From the NCBI GenBank assembly GCA_900155495.1, contig FTLJ01000037.1, positions 43,794 through 107,793 of the forward strand: a stretch of DNA of 64,000 nucleotides, given 5' to 3'. Below, one piece after another: positions 1-11,600 of the stretch. How positions within the stretch are numbered: the first letter of the stretch is position 1; each line of letters opens with the position of its first letter. This DNA is from Porogramme epimiltina. Its lineage: Eukaryota; Basidiomycota; Agaricomycetes; Polyporales; Polyporaceae. Position numbers and translations under genes: made by a program. The notes beneath the pieces are model-generated. The model was not told the origin of the DNA and did not search any database. It was given only the letters and a program-made list of their open reading frames with translations.

Positions 1-19
1 CCTCTTGACCCGAGGAGGC

Positions 20-1921
20 ATGTCCAGTAACGAGGCGGCGGATATCATCTGCTCGCTCGGCATACTGCTTGTCACACTCGCAGGCTCGATTCTCCCCAGG
101 GCCGTTAATGTGCTGCGACCTGACGGGTCTCTGGCCGCTGTTCCCGAGAATGAAGAGGCCGCTGCACTCCGGATGGGCATCGATGGCGAACGCATGGATA
201 TGTTGGGTATACTTATGATTTTCAGGAAGCTACTGCCTTTCCGACATAGAATGCTCAGTCTAGGATGGTGCCCATATTCCTTGAACGTGCTAAGTCAAGG
301 AGGTGCGACAATATGCATGCTATCTCACATTGTGGACCTCAAGCCATACGTCCGAGAAAGGCCTACGGAGCATCAGGACTGCACGGACGAATTCTGCAAG
401 TTCTACACCATTAACTCCGACGACTCTAGCCAGCGTTCGCCTCACACATCCCCCTCCTGCAACTGTGAGATTATTTCCCCTCCCCCAGAACAAGTCTATC
501 GACTCCTTGCTGCCGGAGAAATTCCTGTAGCCGTCTACTTCCCTGGTCTTGGAGTCTTCGTGCTCCCCGCTTCAAGGTTCCCGTACATAGCTATCTCCCA
601 CGTCTGGGCTGACGGGCTGGGGAGCACGACAGAGCAAGGCCTTCCTACCTGCCAAGTGGAAAAGCTCTCCAGATTTGCCGAAAAACTTCTTCCAGGTAGT
701 GTGGCAGCATTCTGGATGGACTCCCTGTGCGTCCCTGGGGAGCGCAAGGAGCTGCGGAAGCGAGCGATCCAACTCATGGCGAAGACGTATAAGGAGTCTC
801 AGAGCGTCGTCGTAATGGACTCTTGCATTCGGGTGCAGTGCTCTCGTTCCACGCCTGTACCCTCCGTCCTAGGTTACGTTTCTCTCTCAGGGTGGAATCG
901 ACGGGTGTGGACGCTGCAAGAGGGGCTTCTCGCTAGAGAGCTCTACTTCGAGTTCGCGGACGGTCTCACGAGACCAAATCAATTCGGCCAAGACTCACCA
1001 TTGGGACCACCTACTAACCCGGGAATGACTGGGGTCTATATGGAGTTTTGCCTCCGACTTACACCTGTCTTGAACCGACACCTCCAGATCCTCGAGGAGG
1101 CGGGAGAGGGTCTTCATGCCATACGCGGCATGTTGGTCGGACGCAGAACTGCCAAGCCAGAGGATGAGACCATCGCCATCGCGGCTCTGGTTGACTCGGA
1201 GAACATTGATGTCTCCAGACTACTTGCCATTGTGGGCGAGAATGCCGCGGAACGACGGATGAAGGAGTTCTATCTGCAGATCAAGCTCATCCCCAAGATG
1301 GTACCTACCTCGGCGTCTCCGAGACTTGGCCTGGACGGATTCCGGTGGGCACCCTGCTCCCTGACAGGTGACTTCCAAGGTGACTTCGATGATTGTGGTA
1401 TATGCACGGAAAGCGGGCTCCTTGCCGACTACAATGTGTTGCACCTTCCCCACACTCTACGAATCACTGGTGACGACCTCCAAGACTTGGAATCCCCCGG
1501 AGGCATTCCTGGGTTCAAGCGACGGTGTAAAGTGCCCTTGTACAATCCCCGCTTGTCAACGTTCTACTGGCTGCTCCTGTGGGAGCCCCCCTCACCGACA
1601 TCTCAGTTTTACGCCGAACAGCTTCTGTTCGATTACATCATGACCGACGACAACCTGCATGACCCGCGGGGGTTTACGTGCTACTTAGCTTCAGAAGGTC
1701 ACCCCCCGGCTTTGCACGGCTGTTCCGATGAAGATGGCTTGGATGCGGACACTATATTGGCTACTTACGCCGCCTGCGGGATTCTGGAAATTGCACCACC
1801 CAGCAAAATTGAAGGCCTCTCTCCTTTTCTCACAGAAGAGGAACAGAGAAGGTGGACGGAAGTCCCTGGCAATGTGTGGTGTTTAGGAGAGCCCATAACG
1901 GCCACCGTCCTGCTTGCATAG
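20..1921 (+). CDS. HET-domain (heterokaryon incompatibility-like) protein, possibly 5'-partial
   Basis: This is a single uninterrupted frame of 633 codons from the first ATG in the window. The frame is still open at the left edge, so the true start or an upstream exon may lie outside. The middle holds HET-domain landmarks: an AISHVWADG block near residue 195, FWMDSLCVP near 232, an AIQLMAKTYKESQSVVVMDS helix/strand block, and RRVWTLQEG near 295. HET domains in fungi are linked to non-self recognition and programmed cell death. No NTPase, WD40 or other added domain is seen, and the C-terminal half is not recognised. A hydrophobic stretch near the N-terminus (ICSLGILLVTLAGSILP) could be a membrane or signal segment. 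The family call is strong. A role in vegetative incompatibility is inference only. Confidence 0.8.
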   Translation: MSSNEAADIICSLGILLVTLAGSILPRAVNVLRPDGSLAAVPENEEAAALRMGIDGERMDMLGILMIFRKLLPFRHRMLSLGWCPYSLNVLSQGGATICMLSHIVDLKPYVRERPTEHQDCTDEFCKFYTINSDDSSQRSPHTSPSCNCEIISPPPEQVYRLLAAGEIPVAVYFPGLGVFVLPASRFPYIAISHVWADGLGSTTEQGLPTCQVEKLSRFAEKLLPGSVAAFWMDSLCVPGERKELRKRAIQLMAKTYKESQSVVVMDSCIRVQCSRSTPVPSVLGYVSLSGWNRRVWTLQEGLLARELYFEFADGLTRPNQFGQDSPLGPPTNPGMTGVYMEFCLRLTPVLNRHLQILEEAGEGLHAIRGMLVGRRTAKPEDETIAIAALVDSENIDVSRLLAIVGENAAERRMKEFYLQIKLIPKMVPTSASPRLGLDGFRWAPCSLTGDFQGDFDDCGICTESGLLADYNVLHLPHTLRITGDDLQDLESPGGIPGFKRRCKVPLYNPRLSTFYWLLLWEPPSPTSQFYAEQLLFDYIMTDDNLHDPRGFTCYLASEGHPPALHGCSDEDGLDADTILATYAACGILEIAPPSKIEGLSPFLTEEEQRRWTEVPGNVWCLGEPITATVLLA

Positions 1922-2393
1922 CTATGTGTACGAGTAGCACTACGGCACCGTGAGTTTCACGGTTGTCACCGCCAAGACTCAGATGAGTCGAGGGACGGTG
2001 CTCTATACATGCGTGTATTACATAGTACATTACTGAATGTGACTAGCCCATGGACCATTTCTAGGGCTCAAGCGACGCATGCCTACGAGATGGGCCGTGT
2101 TCGTGAGCTGCGCCATTCGATGTACAACACTTGGGATACACCTTGGTCCTTGATATCATATATGCACCTGCGCCTCTCTGCCAGTGCATGATTAATTGAT
2201 TCCCCGGCGCCAGCGCTGGTGGGTACATACACAGGCGCCAGCGCTCATGAATGACCAAGACTCGCCCAGCGGACCGACTGGGCTTGGTCAGAGCAAACAT
2301 CCAGTACTTGTTCAACCCTTCGTGGCAGCCCACAGACCTCAATATCATCTTGTTCTACCTCTGCTTCTCGCCCCTTATTGACCACGGCGATTC
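1922..2393. other. Intergenic region between the HET gene and the Rab escort protein gene
   Basis: No supported gene. It should hold the 3' end of the HET transcript and the promoter of the Rab escort protein gene. The one conspicuous structure is a duplicated 12-base block at 2206 and 2234, listed separately. Confidence 0.6.
2206..2245. repeat. Duplicated 12-bp dyad (GGCGCCAGCGCT x2)
   Basis: GGCGCCAGCGCT occurs at 2206-2217 and again at 2234-2245, 28 bases start to start. Each copy joins two palindromes (GGCGCC and AGCGCT). It lies 150-190 bases upstream of the Rab escort protein start, a position that would suit a regulatory site. No known factor is assigned. Confidence 0.6.
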
Positions 2394-4363
2394 ATGGAAT
2401 TCGACGCTGTCGTCCTTGGTACTGGCCTCGCCGAGTCTATCGCTGCTGCGTGAGCACCGTATGTCTCCGCCCCTCTCTTTTTAATCTCTGAAATGAATCG
2501 CGCAAGACAGAGCGTTGTCCAAGGCAGGGTACAAGGTTGCACATGTCGACAACAACCAATACTACGGCGGCGATGGGGCCTCCCTGACCCTCGATGAACT
2601 TGCCGAGTGGGCTGACATCCGTAAAGACCCCAACGAAACCGCTCGCCCATCTCCCTACCTCGTACACCAACGGACACGTTATGCATCCATCTCCCGCTCG
2701 GTCGCAATCCCCTCCCACTCACGTCAGTACTCTGTCTCACTTGTGCCTTCTATCGTCCCCTCCGTCGGCCCACATATCGACTCCCTCATATTGTCTGGCG
2801 TTTCGCGATATGGTTCCTTCAAGCTGTTGGAGAAGGTCGCGGTTTATGACAGCCCAGGGCTGATACAGCGCGTACCGGGTAGCAAAGAAGATGTATTCAA
2901 GAGCAAGATCCTTTCCTTGGTCGACAAGCGACGTCTAATGCGTTTCCTTATGTTCGCGGCGGGGGACTTCGAGGGGAAGAAGGAGGTTGAAGGGAAAGAG
3001 CAAATGCCGTTCGTGCAGTTTCTCAGGGAGGCATTCTCTCTGAACGAGAAGGCGGCGTCAGCGATCGCCTATGCGTTAGCCTTCTGTGCGACGCCTGGAG
3101 GTGCGTAATCCACGCTCATACGTCTCTGACGATTGACCAAAGGTTTGTCCGTCGTAGATCCGACATTCCCTGCCTTGCAAAGAATACGGCAATATCTACG
3201 CTCGGCTGGAAGATACGGAGCGTCACCTTTCCTCGTTGGTCACTACGGCGGCCTGGGTGAAACGGCCCAAGGATTCTGTCGTACGTCCGCCGTCAAGGGA
3301 GGGACCTACATCCTCGGGCGGCGGGTCACTGCCGTCACTTTGGACTCTTCCGACGAATCTCCGTCAAGTGACAACGCACCGCCTACAGTCACTGCCGCGG
3401 GGCCACACTACAGCGTGCGACTGGAGGACTTCGATGAACAATTGATCTCTAAGATCCTCATATCTTCCCCTGACTATGTTCCGGCTTCCTTGACTGCGTC
3501 CACGCAAGACGGTGGTGCTTCTGAGGTCTCCGCAACACGCTGCACAGCGAGGTGCATTGCTATCATCGATAAGCCGATGGTTTTCACGCCGTGCGATGGG
3601 CCAGAGGAAGGGACCCCCTCTACCTCCGAAGGGGCAGAAGATTCTTTGGATGGGGACAACGCAGAGCAGGCTGCAGTCCCCACGCCTCCCAATCACGAGG
3701 TCGACACTGCTCTGCTCGTTTTCCCGCCGGGCTGTCTGGAACGGGGATCATCGACCGCCGCAGCGCATGCGATCGTGACCGGGGAAGGCACGATGTCTGC
3801 ACCGAAGGGGAAATGTGAGCGCATGTGTTGGTCAGCTTTCTCGTACCGCGTGGGCTGATACGCTGCCTCTAGGGATCCTCAACATTTCTCTTCCCCTTCC
3901 CTCCTATACGCCCTCCTCATCGCCGTCCGCTGAAGATCTGCTCAAACCATATCTGGATGCGGCTCTTACTCTCACCGCGCCTCCTTCCTCGCCAGATGCC
4001 AGCATCGCAAGCCCACTATTCTCAGTGTTTTACGTCCATACCGCACCGACAAGCGCATTGAAACTGACAGGCCTTGGCTCCGGTATCATCGCCACCCCAC
4101 CTTGCTCGCAGCTCTTGCCTGCTATCGCGGACGCAGCCACAGAGAACGCCGAAGCGATGTTCTGGAAGGCTGTCGAACAGCTCAAGGCTGCTGGTGTGCA
4201 GCGTTCCGTGGTGAAAGGAACGACCATGAAGGCTAAAGATGAGGCGGGAGGAGAGGATGACGACATGGGCGAGAAGGGTTCTGTGGACCAAGAGCCGGAG
4301 GATATTGACTCTTTCTGGCCCCCATTGGATGCAGCGGAGGACGAGAGCGCCGACGAGTGGTAG
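2394..4363 (+). CDS. MRS6: Rab escort protein (Rab geranylgeranyltransferase component A)
   Basis: The spliced model is join(2394..2449,2511..3100,3143..3814,3873..4363), 602 residues with all phases consistent. The protein presents newly made Rab GTPases to geranylgeranyltransferase II, so it acts in vesicle traffic. It opens with the GDI/REP dinucleotide-binding-like fold (FDAVVLGTGLAESI), followed by KAGYKVAHVDNNQYYGG. Later blocks are the conserved FLVGHYGGLGETAQGFCR region near residue 250 and a C-terminal KWILNIS strand. Long low-complexity acidic inserts (ESPSSDN..., EEGTPSTSEGAEDS) and the acidic tail favour REP over the shorter GDI. The ATG at 2394 starts directly on the VVLGTG motif, which fixes the start. 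Introns are 42-61 nt. The main alternative is Rab GDI, which is usually about 450 residues without the inserts. Confidence 0.9.
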
Positions 4364-4610
4364 TGTACTGTGAACGATGTAGTGTCTAGATACCAAACAT
4401 CACTATCTGTAGCAAATAACACTCTTCCCATTGCTGGATGTGTTCTTTATTTATCTGCTAATCCGGCCGAGCTGCTTGGGTCCGAAGTCGCGACGGTCTG
4501 CGCCGCCAGTGTCATCGGGCGTCTGCGCGGAGGACGAGCCTGGGTCGGCCGAAGGCGTCCTGCCCAGCACATCTCTCTCGCCCACCCCGACGACGACCTC
4601 CCCGCCCACT

Positions 4611-5076
4611 ATGCATCCCACACTCCGCATCGCCAACGCCCACCGACCTCTCATCCGCTTCCTCGGGAAGCGCCAATGGCCTGCGAGTACGTCCGCCATC
4701 CCCGTATGAAGGTGCACCGCCGACTCACGCCTGCACGTCTCTCCCTTGCCTGCATAGAACCCGAGGAGCAGCACCCACACCCCTTCGCCCCGCCGGAGCT
4801 CAAGCAGCGCTTCTCGGAGTTCGTGCAGAAGTTCCAGAGCGCGCCAGGCGCGTCGGTCTCAGCCTCGCCCAGTGCGGCGGGCGTGAAGAAGAGCGGCGCG
4901 GGCAACGGGCCCGCGTTCGAGGACTTCTGGCAAGCCCCGTCGCGCTACTGGAAACGGGAGCTGGATGATTGGGAGATTGACTTGGTCCAGGTGCGTACTA
5001 GTTCCGACGTGGGCCGAATGAGATGACTGACGAGAGGCCTGGGTGTACACAGAGTGGAGGAGCGTCGCTCCATTGA
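4611..5076 (+). CDS. KGD4: 2-oxoglutarate dehydrogenase complex small subunit KGD4 (MRPS36/YMR31 family)
   Basis: The model is join(4611..4686,4758..4990,5053..5076), 110 residues. The N-terminal PLIRFLGKRQWP block is the family signature (IKFIGKR in yeast). It is followed by a His/Pro run (EEQHPHPFAPPELKQRFSEF), a Ser/Ala/Gly linker, and a C-terminal segment ending in SGGASLH, which parallels the conserved terminal GGA/GGP of the family. In yeast and animals this protein tethers the E3 subunit (dihydrolipoamide dehydrogenase) to the 2-oxoglutarate dehydrogenase core in the mitochondrial matrix. It was once catalogued as a mitoribosomal protein. The last coding exon is only 24 nt. The gene lies 247 bp downstream of the Rab escort gene on the same strand. 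Confidence 0.85.
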
Positions 5077-5625
5077 TTGCTTACAGAGTACCGTATAATT
5101 GTTGAAAGCCAGGGACCACGCGTAATTTAATGGACTTCTCCCCTTACCCTTCGTGTCCGCTCGGTACGCATGCGGCTTGAGGTCAAGATACCCGGGCATG
5201 TTTATGACGTATATCATGATTGCGGAAGACTCTGAAGGTTCGCGCGCATCTCTTGACTGAGCGAGATGACGATGGGTATGTTGTCACTGCGACGCGTTTC
5301 GTAACCGATTCGTGCCTAGGCTAACGTTGCGCATAGAGTTGGCTGTACGGTGGACGCTGGGAGCTCAGCAGGTGTCTATGTAAATAGAACCATTCTCTTG
5401 GCTTACCGTTAAAGACAATGCTGGACAAGTTGGACGCACGCACACAAGGGTTCGACCAGTGCCCGCCGTAGCTTTCCGCTCTACGACCTTCGCTTCCGGC
5501 GGGATCGAAGAAGCTGCTCCGGCCGTCTGACGAGGGACGGGAACAGCAGTCCGACCTCACACGGCGGGCCACACCCACATGCGGCTGCAGCGCACAAGGT
5601 CGGGCATTCGCCCAAATGGCAAATA

Positions 5626-5752
5626 GGCCAAAAATAGGACATCATCACCGAGATCAGAGGCGACCCAGGTGGCCCTCGGGCTCCCCGCATCTCCTCTCGA
5701 CCTGGTGGCTCCTCGAGGCCCGGGGGTGCGACGCCCTGTGCTATTTTTGGCC
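5626..5752. repeat. Inverted 11-bp repeat (GGCCAAAAATA ... TATTTTTGGCC)
   Basis: GGCCAAAAATA at 5626-5636 and its exact reverse complement at 5742-5752 flank a 105-base GC-rich interval. The interval also holds related half-sites (ACCAGGTGG... and ACCTGGTGG). No gene or transposase lies inside, so this is a bare inverted repeat in a promoter region. Confidence 0.5.
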
Positions 5753-6200
5753 GGCAGCATACGCTACGCCTGGGACGCGGGGTGGACGGTCGGCTAATCG
5801 AGCTCGCTCGTCGAGTATCCATTATCCAGCGCTGATAGACACGCGATCGGGCTGGCGGATCGCAAGACCCGCGCACAGCAGGTGGCCGGTCGTCCTCCGC
5901 GAAGCCCTCGGGCACAGTCGAAGCCTCGGGGTGACACATGGTCGCCGGCGCTTGTCCCTCGTCGCCCATGCCATCATCGACCAGCGAAGCTCCAGCGCGG
6001 GCGACAACCCCATCCGATGACTCCCTGACTGCCGTACCCGTTCATCCGTGCGTCTTGCCCCGGGCTCAGAACAGCCCCCTATGTTCCATATGGCTGCGTG
6101 GGCCACGCTGGAGAACCCCCGATAACCGCCCCCGAGACGCTCCCCCCATGCCCACCGTCAGCCACCTATCACGCGTTGGTCCGCACCAGAATGCGCTGCT

Positions 6201-6207
6201 TATAAGG
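6201..6207 (+). promoter_or_regulatory. TATA-like element before the serine carboxypeptidase gene
   Basis: TATAAGG sits 57 bases upstream of the ATG at 6264, a spacing consistent with a short 5' leader. Assignment rests on sequence and position only. Confidence 0.45.
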
Positions 6208-6263
6208 CCCACTCCCTCCATGCCCCGGACCCAGACGCACACGCCCTCGCACTCGCTGCGACC

Positions 6264-8252
6264 ATGTTCCTCAGGCTCCCCGCGCTCACCGCCCTACTGG
6301 CGGCTCTCCCTGCGTCCACCGTGCTCGGTGGACAGATCCCCTTCGTCAACGGTGCCTACGGAGGCGTCGGCCCGGCCAGGTCCGAGGACGTCAAGCTCGC
6401 CACCGTTTCGCCGGCTGCGACTACCCCAGGCAAACTTCGCGTCGTCGAAAACAGTGGGGTGTGCGAGACCACCCCGGGGGTCTACCAAGCGTCCGGCTAT
6501 GGAGACCTCACTTCAAAAGAGAGCATCTGGTGAGTGCCGCATTTTCCTGTTCAGATGCGGATACAGAAGCTCCAACTGTTGGTCTCTAGGTTCTGGTTCT
6601 TCGAATCGCGTAACAGTCCAGATACCGCGCCTCTGTCCATCTGGTTGAACGGTGGTGTACGTCTTCCATTCACCAATCCCCACCAGCGGAAGTTGCTTAC
6701 CGGAATGGACACAGCCCGGAAGTTCCAGCATGATCGGTCTATTCCAGGAAAACGGTCCTTGCAGAATCACCAACGACAGCAAGAGTGTTACCTTGAACCC
6801 CAACTCCTGGAACGAGGTTTCCAACATGTTCGTGATCATCGGCATTTATGCTTTATTTAGGCTGACAAGCCTTTATTAGGCTCTACATTGACCAGCCCGT
6901 CGGCGTGGGGTTCTCGCACGGCACCACCACTGTCGGCACGTCCCAGGAGGCGGCGTCTGACATCTGGAACTTCCTCCAGATCTTCTTCGCTGATTCGAGG
7001 TTCTCCAAGTACCAAAAGAACGAGTTTGCCATTTGGACTGAATCGTGAGTGCAAGTCCCTCCCTGACTAAGCCCTAAATTCTGACAGAAGCGCTTCCCAT
7101 CGTAGGTACGGTGGCCACTACGGCCCCACCTTCGCCGCGTAAGTAGGCTGTGTCTACAACGATATTCCGTAGCTTACACCAACCGATTCGTGCCCCTTGC
7201 AGCTATTTCCTGTCGCAGAACGCTGCCATTGCTAAGGGCACCGTATCTGGTGTCCCTATCAACCTGAAGTTCCTCGGAGTTGGCGATGGTTTGACTGTAA
7301 GCTATACCCAGAAGGTTTAGTGTCATTGTGGCTGAATCCTGTCGCATAGGACCCACTCTCCCAGTACCCCGGTTACATCAGCTACGCGGCTTCTAACCCG
7401 TAAGTAGCTCCGATTGTGACAGTCGTCAGTACCAACTCACACTGGCCTAGATACCATGCCCTTGTCTCGAGCACCACCATCAGCCGCGCCAACACCTCCT
7501 GGACCCGGTCTGGCGGCTGCCGCGACCAGATCACCGACTGCTACAGCACCGGCGATGAGGACACATGCTCCGAGGCCCAGTCCTATTGCAACAACAACAT
7601 CCTCTCCCCGCTCGCTGGCAACTACGACGTCTACTACGTGCTGACGAAGAACCCGGACCCGTACCCGCCGGACCTGACGTCGTACCTGACGAGCAAGGCG
7701 GTGACGTCGAAGATCGGCGCAGAGTCGACGTGGCAGGAGACGAACGACGACGTGTACAGCAACTTCGCGAGCACGGGCGACTGGATGCACAACTCGCGCC
7801 CGGACCTGGAGACGGTGATCAACGCGGGCGTGCGCACGATCATCTACGACGGCGATGCTGTACGTGGATCTGCACCCCGGGTATCGCCGAGTTTGTGGGC
7901 TGACGACGCCTTTAGGACTTCATTCTCAACTTCAACGGCGTCGAGGCGATGGTCGCTGCGCTCCAGACCAAGTTCTCGTCGGACTTCGCCAAACAGCAGT
8001 TCGCGAACTACACCGTCAAGGGCCAGGTAACCGGTCTCTACAAGAACTCCGGTACCTTCTCGTACGTGCGCATCTTCGGCGCGTGAGTAACCTTTCTCTT
8101 TTCATCTGGCCTACGCGATAGTAGCTTACACCTATCCTGTTGCCAGTGGCCACGAGGTTCCAGCGTACACCCACGGCTCGCTCTCCGTTGGCCAGGCAGC
8201 GTTGCAGATGTTCTCGCAGATCATGAGCAACAACTCGCTCTCATCTACATAG
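6264..8252 (+). CDS. Secreted serine carboxypeptidase (peptidase family S10)
   Basis: Ten exons give 489 residues in consistent phase: join(6264..6529,6590..6656,6715..6827,6880..7044,7106..7138,7203..7296,7350..7399,7451..7859,7916..8082,8147..8252). The N-terminal 22 residues ([20 protein letters not shown]) form a signal peptide. Family landmarks in order are [29 protein letters not shown] and [13 protein letters not shown]. The nucleophile Ser is in TESYGGHYGP, the Asp in YDGDADFILN and the catalytic His in GHEVPAYTH. These enzymes remove C-terminal residues from peptides at acidic pH in vacuoles or outside the cell. The lack of a retention motif and the strong TATA-like element suit secretion, but a vacuolar location cannot be excluded. 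The catalytic Ser codon is split by an intron. Confidence 0.93.
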
Positions 8253-8621
8253 CCGACGAGTTGTCTTTACTACGCTGCGAATGTATAATACGAGAGGAAC
8301 AAAATAGATACCCTACGGGTTCTACCGTCTTTGTATCCGGACACGGAGCATGTGGAAGGAACTAAACTCGTCTTCAAGCGCCAAGTTCGAAGTTCTGCGA
8401 ATCTTTAGGTATTTTTAGCTCCTTTAAACTAGACGACGACGTATGGCGTTTGGGACGCATCTCACTCAACTGGATCGACGAGGAAAAGAGGCACGGTAAC
8501 AGAACTGACATGTTCCTGGCATGTTCTAATGTCATCTCCGTGGAGAATATCTGCAAGATAGAGGATACAGAAATGCTACATATGTCGAATAAGATATAGT
8601 ACAACAAATGCTAGTATAACA
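8253..8621. other. Short convergent intergenic region
   Basis: It separates the 3' ends of the carboxypeptidase gene (plus) and the RNA polymerase III gene (minus). It is AT-richer than its surroundings, as expected for 3' untranslated sequence. No gene seen. Confidence 0.6.
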
Positions 8622-11600
8622 TCACAATGCGTCTTCAAACAACAGTTTCCGAGGCTTGCTGACAGACGGGGCTGGTGAAACAAGCGCAGGCCTGTTCAAC
8701 GTCAGCTCAAGAACCCTCATTAGTATCAATAGGCAACGTACATAGATGTGCCTGTCATTGCTGCCGGATTCCCCATAATGATACTTTCCGATACGCCAGC
8801 GATGGCGTCTGTCTTGCCGAATGCCGACGCGTCGAAGAGATGGTCGGTCGTCTTTTCGAATGAAGCCAGCATGAGTACGCTGTCTTTCATTTTGGCGACA
8901 CCGAAGCGTGTAATCCCAAGGACCTCGCCCTGAGATGGCCTGGTCAGAACACATATTGCGGTTATATACGAAGAGAAGTGTACCTTGTATGACATGACAT
9001 CACCGAGGAGCATAACATGTCGAGGGTCAATACTCATGCCGTGACTTTTCATGGTATAGTTGATCTCGTTGATGATCGTTTTCCTAGCAGCCTCAATACC
9101 AAGCACTTGAGCGACCTCTATGACGTGGTTGGATGTAGTCTGCTCCCCGACGATGCCCTGAGTAATCATGACTTTCTGTAATCCATACCCCTCGACGAGT
9201 AGTTCTTTGTCGCCCTTCTTGCCTCTGTGATCGTTGGCGTCTTTGATGTTGATGATGGCACGGCGGATTGTAGATACACCCTGTTTAAAGCACATTTAGT
9301 GTCTCGATTCATTCGCAGCGCGACATTTTGTGTATACCTTTACCACGACATCAGGCAGAGCACGCTTCAGCTCCCGAAGGCGGTAGTACTTGTCTGGGCC
9401 GTCGATGTATATCCGTAGACGATTCTTGCTAGAAATGATGGTGATCGACTACAAACATAACATTGGTCATTCGCCAAGTGCTATACACGATGCACACCAT
9501 ACCTCCTGCTTGATCTTCAACTTTCGCGCTGCGACGATAGCCCATTTGATGTCGTCGAGCGTGAGCTCCAACTATTCGGGTAAAAATATTTTTGATCATG
9601 TATCTACACGTGGTACTGATCGCATTGAGGCTTACCTGGAGGTCTTGAATAGTCTTCGTGTCGACAATAACGCCAATGTAAGTATACTCGGGAGCCCACG
9701 CCTCCTCAAGCACCGACGCAATCTATGAAAGGTGAATAATTAGGACAACCTTGGAGGGTTATACACAAATGTTATAGGCGCGTACATCACCAATGTGTGT
9801 TCTCTCTAAACGTCCTTTGACTATACGAGCAGAGGCCTCGCTGTCCGCAGTGACGAGCTTGCAGCTGATGATCGGTGTGCTGATAATCTTTGCAGCATTA
9901 ATGATTTCCTTGATACGCGGGACACCAAGGGTGACGTTCATGGACGCGACACCGGCGAAATGGAACGTCTTCAGCGTCATCTGTGTGCCAGGCTCTCCAA
10001 TTGATTGAGCACCGACAGCACCGACAGTAGAGCCTAAATCACATGCACCGTTAGCAGTTAGCGTAAGAAGACGGTAGCCTGAATTTACCAGGCTCGATCT
10101 TCGCCTTCACGTATTTCGTCCAACAAATGTCCAGGAATAGCTTCAGCTGCTCCTCAGTCACCTTGATTGTGTTGTCCACGGCGACTACGTCGGCCCCTGC
10201 GACAAGTTGAATAACAAAGAGATTGAAAATACTCTGTACGCACTTGAGGCGCCCATAGTAAGGTCTGTATCCGCATCCCACTCGTCCTCACGTTCCAGGG
10301 CATCGAACATACCATGACGCCCGCGTACATCGGCCAGTTTCTGAGCGATGTTCTCGGACAGGAACTTGCGGATTGTTGCGAGATATGCTGCGGTACACTC
10401 GGCGGTGAACTTGCGCGTCGCGAGTGTTCTGTCCACGAACTCGATAATTTCGAACGGTAGAAGTCCACGGCTCGACCTTCGCGCCACAGACTGGCCGATC
10501 ACATAAGCGAGATATAGGAAAGGGTCAAGCAGATGTACGTACGCATGCATGCCGCCATGCCCGATCATAGTCGACTGGCTGGGCATCGCCCTCCAAGCAA
10601 GCGGGGTCTAGGCCATCATCTCCATAGCGGAACTGGACGACACCACCGACGGCGTTGCGCACGGATGAGTCGTAGTGTGTGACAAGGTCCTCCAAGGCTT
10701 TCATCAACCGTCGCTGCATGTACCCAGTCTCGGCTGTCTTGACAGCCGTATCGACCAGACCTTCACGGCCGGAGATTGCGTGGAACAAGAACTCCGTCGG
10801 TGTGAGGCCAGTGTAGAAGCTGTTGCGAACGAAACCCTTGGAAGGCGGATCTCGAGACTTCTTCGGAAAATGAGGGAGTGAGCGGTCCTGGAAGCCATCT
10901 GGTACACGATGTCCTGCAATAATTTGCTGTCCGACACAAGCAACCATCTGTGAGACGTTGATGACGGAACCTGTGCAAGAGTCAGTAGTGATCAACAAAC
11001 GCAATAAGGAACACACCTTTGGAACCGCAGGTTGCCATGATAAGGGGGGCATTGTGGCGGCTGAGCTCCTTCATGCAGATCTCACCAACATTACCACGGA
11101 CGTCCGAGAGAACTTTAGAGATTTCTGCCTCCAGAGTCTGCTCCTGGTCACAACCGGGTTTGTTTTCCAGTAACCCCTTTTTGGCCTTGATAATCAGCCT
11201 CTCACAAGCTGCGTATGCGTCCTCCACCATAGAGTCCTTCTTGCCTGACAGGACTGGTCCGGGTATGACATCGTTGATCCCGAGAGAGAATCCGAAGTTG
11301 GCTAGACAGAATAGCGTTCAGCGGGGGTCGACTTGGATGCCAGGATACTCACCGAGATATCGTGCACACAACTTCGCTACCCTATTCATCGCAGCAGCCG
11401 CTTCATGCGGACCATAATCTCGCATTATGACCCCGAAAACAGACTTCTTCTTCCCGCTTCCAACCGTAGCCTTGTCCATAACGCCGCACATGATCTCACT
11501 GTTGACGATGACCAGCCAGCCGTCATTAGGTGACAAATCAGGTGCAAGTGTCTTGATACCGGGGTAGCAACTCGCAGCGGGCTTGTCTTCCTTGTTACAC

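Larger units (their letters stand above)
5077..6263 (+). other. Intergenic region, mostly promoter of the serine carboxypeptidase gene
   Basis: About 1.2 kb without a supported gene. Open frames exist on both strands, but none resembles a known family and they overlap each other. It contains an 11-base inverted repeat (5626 and 5742) and a TATA-like element near its right end, both listed separately. Confidence 0.6.

Noticed and set aside
5938..6648. Plus-strand 236-codon open frame overlapping the carboxypeptidase start
   Set aside because: It runs through the promoter, signal peptide and first intron of a well-supported gene in another frame; it is a shadow.
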